From: Herbiconiux moechotypicola
Lineage (GTDB): Bacteria; Actinomycetota; Actinomycetes; Actinomycetales; Microbacteriaceae
Direction: 5' to 3'
DNA length: 64,000 nucleotides
Assembly: GCF_024979255.1 (NCBI RefSeq)
Contig: NZ_JANLCN010000007.1
Location: forward strand, 62,001-126,000
The notes beneath the pieces are model-generated. The model was not told the origin of the DNA. It searched no databases and saw only the letters and a program-made list of their open reading frames with translations. The position numbers were made by a program, and so were the translations under genes. This document shows positions 45,777 through 55,957 of the stretch, in pieces. The first letter of the stretch is position 1, and every line of letters begins with the position of its first letter.

Positions 45777-46739
45777 GTGCGCGCCGGGGACCTTCTCCTG
45801 GGTGCGGCGGCGGAGTCCGCCCTCCTCGGGGTGGGCTGGAGGCTCACCGCACCCTCGGCCGAGCCGCGTGCCGTGATCGACGCGGCGGAGTTCGGCGACG
45901 TGCGGGTCGCTCGGCTGTGGCTCCCCGCCGGCACTCGGGAGGCGGTTCGCTCCCCGACAGCTCTCCGCGCCCTCGTCGTCGTGGCGATGGACGGTGCGGT
46001 CTCCGTGAGGGTGGGGGAGCACGGCCTCACCCTCGAGCCGGGCCACGGCACGGTGATCGACCTCAGTCTGCCGACCAGCGTGACCCACACGGCGGCGACC
46101 ACCGTGGTGGAGGTGACCCTGCCGCTCGCGCTGCTCGATCGTGCCGCACCCGCGTCGCCTCCCGCGATGCTCGGAGCGGGACTCGCCCCGCTCCTCGGTC
46201 TGGCCACCACCCTCGTTTTCCGACGGCTGCACGAGGGTGCGGGTGCTCCGCAGTGGCGGCGGATGCTCGTGGAGGCGGTCGCGGGCGCTCTCGCGCATGA
46301 GCGAGGCGGGCCCTGCGGGGTCGCCGAACCGGCACTCACGGTGGAGCGACCCACCGCGGCCGCGCTGCTGCTCGCCCGGCTGCGACGGCACATCGAGCTG
46401 CATTACGCCGACCCCGCACTGACCGCGACTGCTCTGGCCGGTGCGCTCAACGTGTCAAGGGTCTACCTGCACAAGGTGGCTGCGGTGTTCGGTACCACTC
46501 CGGCGCGGGAGATCGAGTCGGTCCGTGTGCGGGAAGCGCTCGCCATGCTCGCAGACGGCCGGGAGAACAGCCTGGAACGGGTCGCCCAGCGCACGGGGTT
46601 CGCGCACGGGAGGCTGCTGGAGCGGGCGATCCGTCCCGGTCCGCACACGACGGCGACGGCGCGGAAGGTACATGATGCTCACGCGAGGCGGGCCGGCTCC
46701 AACCGAGCGTCGAGCCAGGAGAAGGTGCGGGCGAGGTAG
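45777..46739 (+). CDS. AraC-family transcriptional regulator
   Basis: The 320-residue product has an N-terminal cupin-like sensing region (MDGAVSVRVGEHGLTLEPGH) and a C-terminal AraC HTH domain (LRRHIELHYADPALTATALA, GALNVSRVYLHKVAAVFGTT, then RVREALAMLADGRENSLERV). The second HTH helix region (RTGFAHGRLLERAIRPGPHT) departs from the usual pattern. The layout resembles NphR/AraC-type activators of catabolic genes. The last 61 bp overlap the end of the convergent hydrolase gene. GTG 45777 is the only start giving the full sensing domain. Its target may be the hydrolase, but this is unproven. Confidence 0.8.
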   Translation: MRAGDLLLGAAAESALLGVGWRLTAPSAEPRAVIDAAEFGDVRVARLWLPAGTREAVRSPTALRALVVVAMDGAVSVRVGEHGLTLEPGHGTVIDLSLPTSVTHTAATTVVEVTLPLALLDRAAPASPPAMLGAGLAPLLGLATTLVFRRLHEGAGAPQWRRMLVEAVAGALAHERGGPCGVAEPALTVERPTAAALLLARLRRHIELHYADPALTATALAGALNVSRVYLHKVAAVFGTTPAREIESVRVREALAMLADGRENSLERVAQRTGFAHGRLLERAIRPGPHTTATARKVHDAHARRAGSNRASSQEKVRAR

Positions 46740-47911
46740 AGCTGCCGGGCACCTGTCTCGCAGTGCTGGCCCGCGCCCTCGGCTTCGGTGAACAGGATGA
46801 TCTCCTTGTCGGAGACGGTGAGCGCCTCGTAGAGTTCGGGGGCCGAGGCGCCGATGTCGTCGCCTTCGGCGTGGGTGACCAGCACCGGGCAGGTGATGTG
46901 CTGCGCCGCCTCGCGCAGGGTGAACGAGCGGGCCACGCGGAAGAACTCCATCGCGTCGGGCACGTCGTGGGCGTAGAGGTTGCGGCGCAGCGCCCAGCCC
47001 CCCGTGGGGTTCTTCTCCAGCCGCTCCACCATCGCCTCGACGAGCTTGCGGGCGGCGTCGTTGCCGTCGGGGATCTGACCGCGCAGCGGCTTGGGCACCC
47101 GGGCGACGCTCGCGTCGAACAGGTCGAACGCGCCCGAGTCGGCGATGCACGCGGCCACCCGGTGCTCGCGGCTCGCGGCGCGCGGGGCGAGGTAGCCGCC
47201 GAGGCTCAGCCCGATGAGCGCGACCCGCTCGGGGTCGACCTCGGGCCTCTGCAGCACGAAGTCGATCACCGGGGTCACCACGTTCTCGTAGTCGGGCCGC
47301 AGCGGCAGACCCTGGTCGACGAGCACCGATCCCTGCCCCGGCCCGTCGAAGGCGAGCACGTTGTAGCCGCGATCGAGCGCGGCCTGACCGTTCCAGAAGT
47401 ACAGCTCTTCGACCGAGCCGTCGTAGCCGTCGACGAGCACCACCGTCGCCCTCTTCGCCGCCGCGCCGGGCGCATCCGGAGCCACCGCCGAGAAGAAGTA
47501 GCCGGGCAGCGTGGTGCCCTCGTAGGGGATGAGCACGGGCTCGACGGGGGTGCGGAAGTGGGCGATGGCGCGGCGGAACGCCTCGGTCTGCCGGGCGAGG
47601 CTGGCGGGCAGTCGCGGGTCGACGGGCCGCGCGAGGAAGACCGAGCCCGCCGTGCGGAAGTAGGTGGTGGCGCGGAGGAAGGCCAGCCGGGCCGTCTCCG
47701 ACTCGCCGCGGGCCTCGGCGGTGACCCCGATGGCGTAGGCCGCCTCGGCGGCGGCGTTCCACTCCGCGTGCCAGCTGTCGAAGTCGGTGCCCTTCACCCG
47801 GCGGGCGATGGCGACCGTCTCGAACACGTCGGCCCCGCCGAAAGGGGCCGTCGCCGCAGCCCGCAGCGTCTGCGCATCCAGCAACTCGTCCTTGACCGCG
47901 AATCCGCTCAT
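46679..47911 (-). CDS. alpha/beta hydrolase (FrsA/DUF1100-like esterase family)
   Basis: The 410-residue product has an all-helical N-terminal cap of about 130 residues and an alpha/beta hydrolase core: YEGTTLPGYFFSA, FDGPGQGSVLVDQGL as oxyanion region, nucleophile Ser in ALIGLSLGGYLAPRAA, acid region VTHAEGDDIGA and catalytic His in AEGAGQHCETGA. The same pattern occurs in esterases and C-C hydrolases such as 2,6-dihydroxypseudooxynicotine hydrolase. ATG 47911 (MSGFAVKDELLD) is chosen; upstream sequence is shadow. The substrate is unknown. It is divergent from guaB3. Confidence 0.82.
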   Translation of the reverse strand: MSGFAVKDELLDAQTLRAAATAPFGGADVFETVAIARRVKGTDFDSWHAEWNAAAEAAYAIGVTAEARGESETARLAFLRATTYFRTAGSVFLARPVDPRLPASLARQTEAFRRAIAHFRTPVEPVLIPYEGTTLPGYFFSAVAPDAPGAAAKRATVVLVDGYDGSVEELYFWNGQAALDRGYNVLAFDGPGQGSVLVDQGLPLRPDYENVVTPVIDFVLQRPEVDPERVALIGLSLGGYLAPRAASREHRVAACIADSGAFDLFDASVARVPKPLRGQIPDGNDAARKLVEAMVERLEKNPTGGWALRRNLYAHDVPDAMEFFRVARSFTLREAAQHITCPVLVTHAEGDDIGASAPELYEALTVSDKEIILFTEAEGAGQHCETGARQLYLARTFSWLDARLEPARLA

Positions 47912-47968
47912 GGCGTCAGGGTAACCACCCCCGTGCCGCGGCGCGAGGGCCCGATAGGATGAGGCGTG

Positions 47969-49087
47969 ATGGAAATTGAAATCGGCCGTGCCAAGCGCGG
48001 GCGCCGCGTCTACTCCTTCGACGACATCGCGGTCGTGCCCAGCCGTCGCACCCGCGACCCCCAAGACGTCTCGGTCGGCTGGAACATCGACGCCTACCAC
48101 TTCGACATCCCCGTGCTCGGGGCCCCGATGGACTCCGTCGTCTCGCCGCAGACCGCCATCATGATCGGCCAGCTCGGCGGCCTCGGCGTGCTCGACCTCG
48201 AGGGTCTGTGGACCCGCTACGAAGACCCCGAGCCGCTGCTCGCCGAGATCCGCGAGCTGCCCGAGGGGCGGGCCACCGAGCGCATGCAGCAGATCTACGC
48301 CGAGCCCATCAAGCCCGAGCTGGTGGCCGCCCGTCTGGCCGAGATCCGCGCCTCCGGGGTCACCGTCGCCGGCGCCCTCTCGCCGCAGCGCACGCAGGAG
48401 CTCTACGAGACCGTGGTCGGCGCCGGGGTCGACCTGTTCGTCATCCGCGGCACCACCGTCTCGGCCGAGCACGTGTCGAAGACCGTCGAGCCGCTCAACC
48501 TCAAGAAGTTCATCTACGAGCTCGACGTGCCCGTGATCGTGGGCGGCGCCGCCACCTACACCGCGGCCCTGCACCTCATGCGCACCGGCGCCGCCGGCGT
48601 GCTCGTGGGCTTCGGCGGCGGCGCGGCCTCCACCACGCGCGCCACCCTGGGCATCCACGCCCCCATGGCCACCGCGGTGGCCGACGTGGCCGGCGCCCGC
48701 CGCGACTACCTGGACGAGTCGGGCGGCCGCTACGTGCACGTCATCGCCGACGGCGGCCTCGGCACGAGCGGCGACATCGTGAAGGCCATCTCGGTGGGCG
48801 CCGACGCCGTCATGCTCGGCACCGCGCTCGCGAGGGCCACGGATGCGCCGGGCGGCGGTTGGCACTGGGGCCCCGAGGCCCACCACTCGCAGCTGCCGCG
48901 CGGCAACCGGGTGCACGTGGGCACGGTGGCGCCGCTCGAGCAGATCCTCTACGGCCCCTCGCCGGTGGCCGACGGCACGGCGAACCTCATCGGGGCGCTG
49001 CGCCGCTCGATGGCGACCACCGGGTACTCCGACCTCAAGGAGTTCCAGCGCATCGAGGTGGTTGTCGCCCCCTACCGTCCGCACTAG
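47969..49087 (+). CDS. guaB3: GuaB3-family IMP dehydrogenase-related protein
   Basis: The 372-residue product is the CBS-less IMPDH relative widespread in actinobacteria: IEIGRAKRGRRVYSFDDIAV, LGAPMDSVVSPQTAIMIGQL and ADGGLGTSGDIVKAISVGAD keep the TIM-barrel and nucleotide sites. In the loop that carries the catalytic Cys of true IMPDH (SICTTR in guaB at 27 kb) it has GGGAASTTR, with Ser221. It may therefore not act as a normal IMP dehydrogenase; its role is uncertain. TAGGAT at 47955-47960 precedes GTG 47966/ATG 47969, suggesting a leaderless or nearly leaderless start. Confidence 0.9.
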   Translation: MEIEIGRAKRGRRVYSFDDIAVVPSRRTRDPQDVSVGWNIDAYHFDIPVLGAPMDSVVSPQTAIMIGQLGGLGVLDLEGLWTRYEDPEPLLAEIRELPEGRATERMQQIYAEPIKPELVAARLAEIRASGVTVAGALSPQRTQELYETVVGAGVDLFVIRGTTVSAEHVSKTVEPLNLKKFIYELDVPVIVGGAATYTAALHLMRTGAAGVLVGFGGGAASTTRATLGIHAPMATAVADVAGARRDYLDESGGRYVHVIADGGLGTSGDIVKAISVGADAVMLGTALARATDAPGGGWHWGPEAHHSQLPRGNRVHVGTVAPLEQILYGPSPVADGTANLIGALRRSMATTGYSDLKEFQRIEVVVAPYRPH

Positions 49088-49100
49088 CGTGGAGGGCACC

Positions 49101-49114
49101 AGGAGCTAGCTCCT
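49101..49114. promoter_or_regulatory. perfect 14-bp palindrome upstream of glpD
   Basis: AGGAGCTAGCTCCT lies 25 nt before the glpD ATG, just after the guaB3 stop. It could be an operator for a glycerol or lipid regulator or a small mRNA hairpin near the ribosome site; neither is proven. Confidence 0.45.
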
Positions 49115-49138
49115 AGCTCTGCGACGAAGGAGGGTCTC

Positions 49139-50869
49139 ATGGCCGCGCACACCTCGGTTTCGCACTCGACGAAGATCGGGCCGGAGGAGCGGGCGAAGGC
49201 CATCGAGACGCTCAAGGAGAAGGAGCTCGACATCCTGGTGGTCGGGGGCGGCATCGTCGGCACCGGCAGCGCGCTCGACGCGGTCACCCGCGGCCTGCGG
49301 GTGGGCCTCGTCGAGGCCAGGGACTGGGCCTCGGGCACCTCCAGCCGCTCGTCGAAGCTCGTGCACGGCGGCATCCGCTACCTCGAGCAGCTCGACTTCA
49401 GGCTCGTGCGCGAGGCGCTCATCGAGCGCGGGCTGCTGCTGCAGCGCATCGCGCCGCACCTGGTGAAGCCGGTGCGCTTTCTCTACCCGCTGCACAAGCG
49501 GGTGTTCGAGCGCGCCTACATCGGGGCCGGGATGCTGCTGTACGACATCTTCAGCTACTCCGGCGGGCGTCCTCCCGGGGTTCCGCACCACCGGCACCTC
49601 TCGCGCCGGCAGGTGCAGGAGCTCATCCCGAGCCTGTCGAAGAACGCCCTCATCGGCGGCATCACCTACTACGACGCGCAGGTCGACGACGCCCGCTACG
49701 TGGCGAGCCTCGCGCGCACCGCCGCCTCCTACGGGGCGCACGTGGCCAGCCGGGTGCGGGTGGAGGGGTTCCTCAAGGTGGGCGAGCGCGTCGTGGGCGT
49801 GAAGGCCCACGACCTGGAGACCGGCGAGAAGTTCGAGATCCGCGCCAAGCAGGTGGTGAACGCCACCGGTGTCTGGACCGACGAGACGCAGGCCATGGTC
49901 GGCGAGCGCGGCCAGTTCAAGGTGCGCGCCTCGAAGGGCATCCACCTCGTGGTGCCGCGCGACCGGTTCCAGGGCAAGTCGGGGCTGCTGCTGCGCACGG
50001 AGAAGAGCGTTCTCTTCGTCATCCCCTGGGGGCGGCACTGGCTCATCGGCACCACCGACACCGACTGGCACCTCGACAAGGCGCATCCCGCGGCCACCGC
50101 CGCCGACATCGACTACCTGCTCGAGCACGTCAACTCCGTGCTCGCGGTGCCGCTCACCCGCGAAGACGTCGAGGGCGTGTACGCGGGCCTGCGGCCGCTG
50201 CTCGCCGGCGAGAGCGACCAGACCTCGAAGCTCTCGCGCGAGCACCTGGTGGCGCACTCGGTGCCGGGCCTCGTGGTGATCGCGGGCGGCAAGTGGACCA
50301 CCTACCGCGTGATGGCCAAAGACGCCATCGACGCCGCGGTCTCGGCGCTCGACGGCAAGATCTCGCCGAGCGTCACGCAAGACATCGCGCTGCTCGGGGC
50401 CGAGGGCTACCAGGCGGCCTGGAACAAGCGGCACAAGATCGCCCGCAAGTTCGGGGTGCACACCGTGCGCATCGAGCACCTGCTCAACCGCTACGGCACC
50501 CTCACCGACGAACTGCTCGACCTCATCCTGGCCGACCCCTCGCTCGCCGAGCCGCTGCCCGGCGCCGACGACTACATCGGTGCCGAGGTGGTGTACGCCG
50601 CCTCGCACGAGAGCGCCCTGCACCTCGACGACGTGCTCGCACGCCGCACCCGCATCTCGATCGAGGCGTGGGACCGCGGGGTGTCGGCGGCCCCGGTCGC
50701 GGCGCGGCTGATGGGCGGAGTGCTCGGCTGGGACGACGACACGATCGAGCGCGAGACCGCGTTCTACCTCGAGCGGGTCGCCGCCGAGCGCGCCAGCCAG
50801 GAGCAGCCCGACGACGAGTCGGCCGAGCGCATCCGTCTCGAGGCCCCCGACATCGTGCCGACCGACTGA
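49139..50869 (+). CDS. glpD: glycerol-3-phosphate dehydrogenase (FAD-dependent)
   Basis: GlpD oxidises glycerol-3-phosphate to dihydroxyacetone phosphate at the membrane and passes electrons to quinone. The 576-residue product has the FAD-binding ILVVGGGIVGTGSALDA, the family motif SSRSSKLVHGGIRYLEQ, FVIPWGRHWLIGTTDTDW and IAGGKWTTYRVMA, followed by the C-terminal DAO_C domain. GAAGGAGGG at 49125-49133 precedes ATG 49139. The glycerophosphodiesterase at 58 kb would supply its substrate. Confidence 0.95.
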   Translation: MAAHTSVSHSTKIGPEERAKAIETLKEKELDILVVGGGIVGTGSALDAVTRGLRVGLVEARDWASGTSSRSSKLVHGGIRYLEQLDFRLVREALIERGLLLQRIAPHLVKPVRFLYPLHKRVFERAYIGAGMLLYDIFSYSGGRPPGVPHHRHLSRRQVQELIPSLSKNALIGGITYYDAQVDDARYVASLARTAASYGAHVASRVRVEGFLKVGERVVGVKAHDLETGEKFEIRAKQVVNATGVWTDETQAMVGERGQFKVRASKGIHLVVPRDRFQGKSGLLLRTEKSVLFVIPWGRHWLIGTTDTDWHLDKAHPAATAADIDYLLEHVNSVLAVPLTREDVEGVYAGLRPLLAGESDQTSKLSREHLVAHSVPGLVVIAGGKWTTYRVMAKDAIDAAVSALDGKISPSVTQDIALLGAEGYQAAWNKRHKIARKFGVHTVRIEHLLNRYGTLTDELLDLILADPSLAEPLPGADDYIGAEVVYAASHESALHLDDVLARRTRISIEAWDRGVSAAPVAARLMGGVLGWDDDTIERETAFYLERVAAERASQEQPDDESAERIRLEAPDIVPTD

Positions 50870-50973
50870 TCCGGCCGCTCTCGGCGAACAGCGGCCGACC
50901 CCTCCGCGCCCTCGACTAAACTGGAGTCATCGGCCGGGAGGACTCCTGGCGTCGATGCGAGGAGATGCGACAG

Positions 50974-51507
50974 ATGGTCGATGTGCGGAGGGTCAAGCTT
51001 CCCGGGGTGGGGGTGCTGCACACCTTCTACACCTCCGACGGGGGCAAGGTGGGCGTCATCGCGCACCGCTCGGGTCACTCCGACCTCATCACCTTCGCCG
51101 ACGGCGACGACACGCCCGCCTCGAGCAAGGTGTCGCTGCGCCTGTCGGAGGACGAGGCGCACACGCTCGCCGAGCTGCTCGGCGGCACGCAGATCACCGA
51201 GTCGCTGACGGCGCTCGACCAGATCCCCGGGCTCTCGATCGACTGGTTCACGGTGGACTACGAAGACCACATCGCCGGCCAGCCGCTCGGCTCGCCCGCC
51301 GAGCGCGGCATCGCGGGCCTCACCGTGGTCGCGGTCGTGCGTGGCGATTCCGCCAACCCGGCCCCCGCATCCGATTTCAAGGTCTTCCCCGGCGACACCC
51401 TCGTGGTGGCCGGCTCGCCCGAGAAGGTGGCGAAGGCGTTCAACTTCTTCCGCACCGGCGAGGTCAAGGCGAAAGCAGGAGCACTCGACGGTTCGCCCGG
51501 AAGCTAG
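50974..51507 (+). CDS. cation:proton antiporter regulatory subunit (KhtT-like, TrkA-C domain)
   Basis: The 177-residue product has an N-terminal domain of unknown fold and a C-terminal TrkA-C/RCK-C domain (ERGIAGLTVVAVVRGDS, SDFKVFPGDTLVVAGSPEKV) that senses nucleotides or metabolites. It precedes the membrane antiporter by 12 nt and should gate it. ATG 50974 (MVDVRRVKLPGVG) is preferred because GAGGAG at 50959-50964 is correctly spaced; ATG 50965 touches that site. Confidence 0.85.
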   Translation: MVDVRRVKLPGVGVLHTFYTSDGGKVGVIAHRSGHSDLITFADGDDTPASSKVSLRLSEDEAHTLAELLGGTQITESLTALDQIPGLSIDWFTVDYEDHIAGQPLGSPAERGIAGLTVVAVVRGDSANPAPASDFKVFPGDTLVVAGSPEKVAKAFNFFRTGEVKAKAGALDGSPGS

Positions 51508-51519
51508 GAGACCGACCGA

Positions 51520-52953
51520 ATGCATCTCGGCCCCGACCTCCTGGTTCTCGGCGTCCTCTTCGTCATCGCCTATGTGCTGGGCCGTCTCGGCAAGTCCGTC
51601 GGGCTCCCGGCCATCCCCGTGTACATGGTGGTCGGGCTCATCGCGAGCCCGTACTTCGGCTGGTTCCCGCTCGACTTCGGCCACAGCGAGTACATCGAGC
51701 TGATCGCGGTCATCGGGCTCATCCTGCTGCTGTTCAATCTCGGGCTCGAGTTCGATCAAGACGAGTTCTTCTCCAACGCCGGCCGCCTCATCATCTCGGG
51801 CGGCTCGTACATCCTCATCAACATGGCCGTGGGCTTCGCCTTCGGCTTCCTGGTGGGCTGGGGCACGCGTGAGGCGCTCATCATCGCGGGCATCACGGCC
51901 ACCAGCTCGAGCGCCATCGTCACGAAGCTGCTCATCGAGCTGAACCGCCTGGCCAACCGTGAGACGCCCATGATCCTCGGCGTCACCGTGGTCGAGGACA
52001 TCTTCATCGCGATCTACCTCGCCATCGTGTCGGTCGTGCTCTCCGGCGAGACCGAGATCTGGCCGGTGATCGGGCGGCTGGGCATCTCGTTCCTCTTCCT
52101 CGTCGTCATGTTCTCGATCGCCCGGTGGGGCGGCCGTTTCGTGTCGCGGCTGTTCCGCACCAAAGACGACGAGCTGTTCACCATCCTGTTCTTCGGTCTC
52201 GCGGTGATGTTCGGCGGGCTGGGCGAGATCTTGGGCGTGACGGATGCGATCGGCGCGTTCCTCATCGGCCTGGTGCTGGGTGCGACCCGGTATCGCAACC
52301 GCATCGAGCACATCGCCATCCCGTTGCGCGACGTGTTCGGGGCCTTCTTCTTCCTGAACTTCGGACTCGGGCTCGACCCCTCGAAGTTCCCCGAGGTGAT
52401 CGTGCCGGTGGTGCTCGCCGTCGTGATGACGTTCGTGCTCAACATCATCGCCGGGCAGTTCGTGGCCTGGCTCAACAAGCTCGGGCCGCAGGCGGGCATC
52501 AACACCACGGCCATCCTCGCCAACCGGGGCGAGTTCGCGCTCATCCTTGCCACGCTCGCACTGGCCGCGGGTCTCGACGAGCGCATCCAGCCGTTCGCCG
52601 GTCTCTACGTGCTCATCATGGCGATCGTCGGCCCGATCCTCGCCGTGAACTCCGAGCGCATCGGTGCCTTCGTGCTGCGCACCGGCTCCCCGAAGAAGGC
52701 GGGTGGGCGGAAGGCGGATGCGCCGAGCGCCCGCGATCTCGAGGCCGACGAGGCCATCGCGCTCATGGAGGCGGCGACCTCCGGCGGGTCGGTTCCGGCG
52801 GAGCCGTCGGGCGCCTCGGAGCTGGTGACGGCCGCGGAGCCGGTGTCCGGAGCCTCGGAAGGCGGCGGAACAGCCGAGCGCGACCGCCTCATCGAGCAGG
52901 CGATGCAGCAGTCCGACGACGACGGGCGCCGAGCGAGAGACGACGAGTATTGA
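51520..52953 (+). CDS. CPA2-family K+(Na+)/H+ antiporter (KhtU/KefB-like)
   Basis: The 477-residue product has 12-13 helices of the CPA2 family: LGRLGKSVGLPAIPVYMVVG, LLLFNLGLEFDQDEFFSNAG, GITATSSSAIVTKLLIELNR, VVEDIFIAIYLAIVSV with the ion-binding Asp, and NRGEFALILATLALAAGL. A hydrophilic tail of about 90 residues, rich in Ala/Glu/Ser, follows the last helix instead of a fused RCK domain. This fits its control by the separate upstream TrkA-C protein. The stop overlaps the SURF1 TTG. Confidence 0.9.
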   Translation: MHLGPDLLVLGVLFVIAYVLGRLGKSVGLPAIPVYMVVGLIASPYFGWFPLDFGHSEYIELIAVIGLILLLFNLGLEFDQDEFFSNAGRLIISGGSYILINMAVGFAFGFLVGWGTREALIIAGITATSSSAIVTKLLIELNRLANRETPMILGVTVVEDIFIAIYLAIVSVVLSGETEIWPVIGRLGISFLFLVVMFSIARWGGRFVSRLFRTKDDELFTILFFGLAVMFGGLGEILGVTDAIGAFLIGLVLGATRYRNRIEHIAIPLRDVFGAFFFLNFGLGLDPSKFPEVIVPVVLAVVMTFVLNIIAGQFVAWLNKLGPQAGINTTAILANRGEFALILATLALAAGLDERIQPFAGLYVLIMAIVGPILAVNSERIGAFVLRTGSPKKAGGRKADAPSARDLEADEAIALMEAATSGGSVPAEPSGASELVTAAEPVSGASEGGGTAERDRLIEQAMQQSDDDGRRARDDEY

Positions 52954-53831
52954 GCACCACCGAGACCCCGTCGGAACAGCCTCCGGCCCCGTCCGTCCCG
53001 CCGGTCGTGAGCCTCGGCGCCGTCATGCGCCGGCCCCGCTGGATCGGCGTGCTCGTGCTCGCCCTGGCGATCGCCGCCGCCTTCGCCGCGCTCGGCCAGT
53101 GGCAGCTCGGCCGGGCGGTCTCCAACGGCGAGGTCATCAACACCGAGAGCGAGACGGTGCGGCCGCTCGACACGATCGCCGAGCCGCAGACGCCCGTGGT
53201 GGAGACCCAGGCCGGTTCGCGCGCCGTCACCCGGGGTGAGTTCGTTCCCTCGGGGTACGACGTGCTGGCCGGCCGGCTGAACGGCGGCGTCTCGGGCTAC
53301 TGGGTCATCGGCCAGGTGCGGGTCGACGCCCCGGCCGACACCTACCTCGCCGTGGCCCTGGGCTGGACCGACGACCTGGAGACCGCCCGCGTGACCGCCC
53401 TGGAGCTCGCGGGGCGCGCATCCGGCGGCTCGGTCGAACTCACCGGCCGCTATCTGCCCACCGAGGGCCCCCAGCTCGACGACGCGCAGCGGTCGGCGGG
53501 CGCCGACCCCACGGGCGACACGAGCATCGGCGCGATCACCTCGACCATGTCGATCGCCTCGCTCATCAACCGGTGGCCCGACTTCGACGCCTCGGCCGAC
53601 GTGTACGGCGGCTACCTCGTGCTCGACACGGCCCCGGCGGGGCTCACGCTCATCGACTCGCCCGAGCCCGACCGCTCGGTGCAGGTGAACTGGCTCAACA
53701 TCTTCTACGCCGCCGAGTGGGCCGTGTTCGCGGGCTTCGCGGTGTACCTCTGGTACCGCCTCGTGCGCGACGCCTGGGAGCGCGAGAACGAGGAGGCCGC
53801 CGAAGCGGCTCAGGATGCGCGGGTAGGCTAG
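52950..53831 (+). CDS. SURF1-family cytochrome c oxidase assembly protein
   Basis: SURF1 proteins help insert haem a into cytochrome oxidase. The 293-residue product has a short Pro-rich tail, a first helix RRPRWIGVLVLALAIAAAFA leading into the signature LGQWQLGRA, an extracytoplasmic domain (GYWVIGQVRVDAPADTYLAV) and a last helix with NWLNIFYAAEWAVFAGFAVY. The TTG at 52950 overlaps the antiporter stop (TTGA). No canonical start fits better. Confidence 0.9.
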   Translation: MSTTETPSEQPPAPSVPPVVSLGAVMRRPRWIGVLVLALAIAAAFAALGQWQLGRAVSNGEVINTESETVRPLDTIAEPQTPVVETQAGSRAVTRGEFVPSGYDVLAGRLNGGVSGYWVIGQVRVDAPADTYLAVALGWTDDLETARVTALELAGRASGGSVELTGRYLPTEGPQLDDAQRSAGADPTGDTSIGAITSTMSIASLINRWPDFDASADVYGGYLVLDTAPAGLTLIDSPEPDRSVQVNWLNIFYAAEWAVFAGFAVYLWYRLVRDAWERENEEAAEAAQDARVG

Positions 53832-53835
53832 GGGC

Positions 53836-54298
53836 ATGGCTCTCGCCCCGAAACCCAAGGACTTCCCCCGCATCCGCGCAGCGCTGAAGTTCTACCAGGT
53901 CGCCTCGGTCATCACGGGTGTGATGCTGCTGTTGCTGTGCATCGAGATGGTGCTGAAGTACACCCCGCTCGCGGTCGAGCTCGAGCTCGGCGGGCCGCGC
54001 GGGTTCCTGGCCTTCGTGCCCGAGGGCACCGTCGTCGCGGTGAACCTCAGCACGGGCATCCTCATCGCCCACGGCTGGTTCTACGTGGTCTACCTGTTCT
54101 CCGACTTCCGGCTCTGGAGCCTCATGCGCTGGCCGTTCTGGAAGTTCGTGCTGATCGCCCTCGGTGGCGTCATCCCGTTCCTGTCCTTCTTCCTCGAGGC
54201 GCGCATCGCGCGCGAGGTGAAGGGCTACCTCGCTTCTCGCGAAGCGGAGGCGCAGGCCGCCTCCGGAACCGCCGGCTCCGAACCCGTGGAGGCATCCC

Positions 54299-54303
<5 letters not shown>
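53836..54303 (+). CDS. DUF3817 membrane protein
   Basis: The 155-residue product has three to four helices: [40 protein letters not shown] with [20 protein letters not shown] and [20 protein letters not shown]. This is the pattern of DUF3817, a family usually found next to guaA or SURF1 in actinobacteria; its function is unknown. TAGGCT at 53824-53829, spanning the SURF1 stop, is 6 nt from the ATG and suggests leaderless transcription. The stop overlaps the proposed guaA start. Confidence 0.85.
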
Positions 54304-55918
<1,615 letters not shown>

Positions 55919-55929
55919 CGCCCCTCACC

Positions 55930-55957
55930 GCCCCTCACCGGGTGATCGGTGCGGGGC
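55930..55957. terminator. hairpin between guaA and the convergent membrane protein gene
   Basis: GCCCCTCACCG pairs with CGGTGCGGGGC with one mismatch and a 6-nt loop. It starts 12 nt after the guaA stop and overlaps the last codons of the convergent gene. Confidence 0.6.

Noticed and set aside
45777-46739. Frameshift in the AraC gene, suggested by its unusual second HTH helix and basic tail
   Set aside because: The reading frame keeps the expected length through the second HTH, and no better continuation was seen in other frames.
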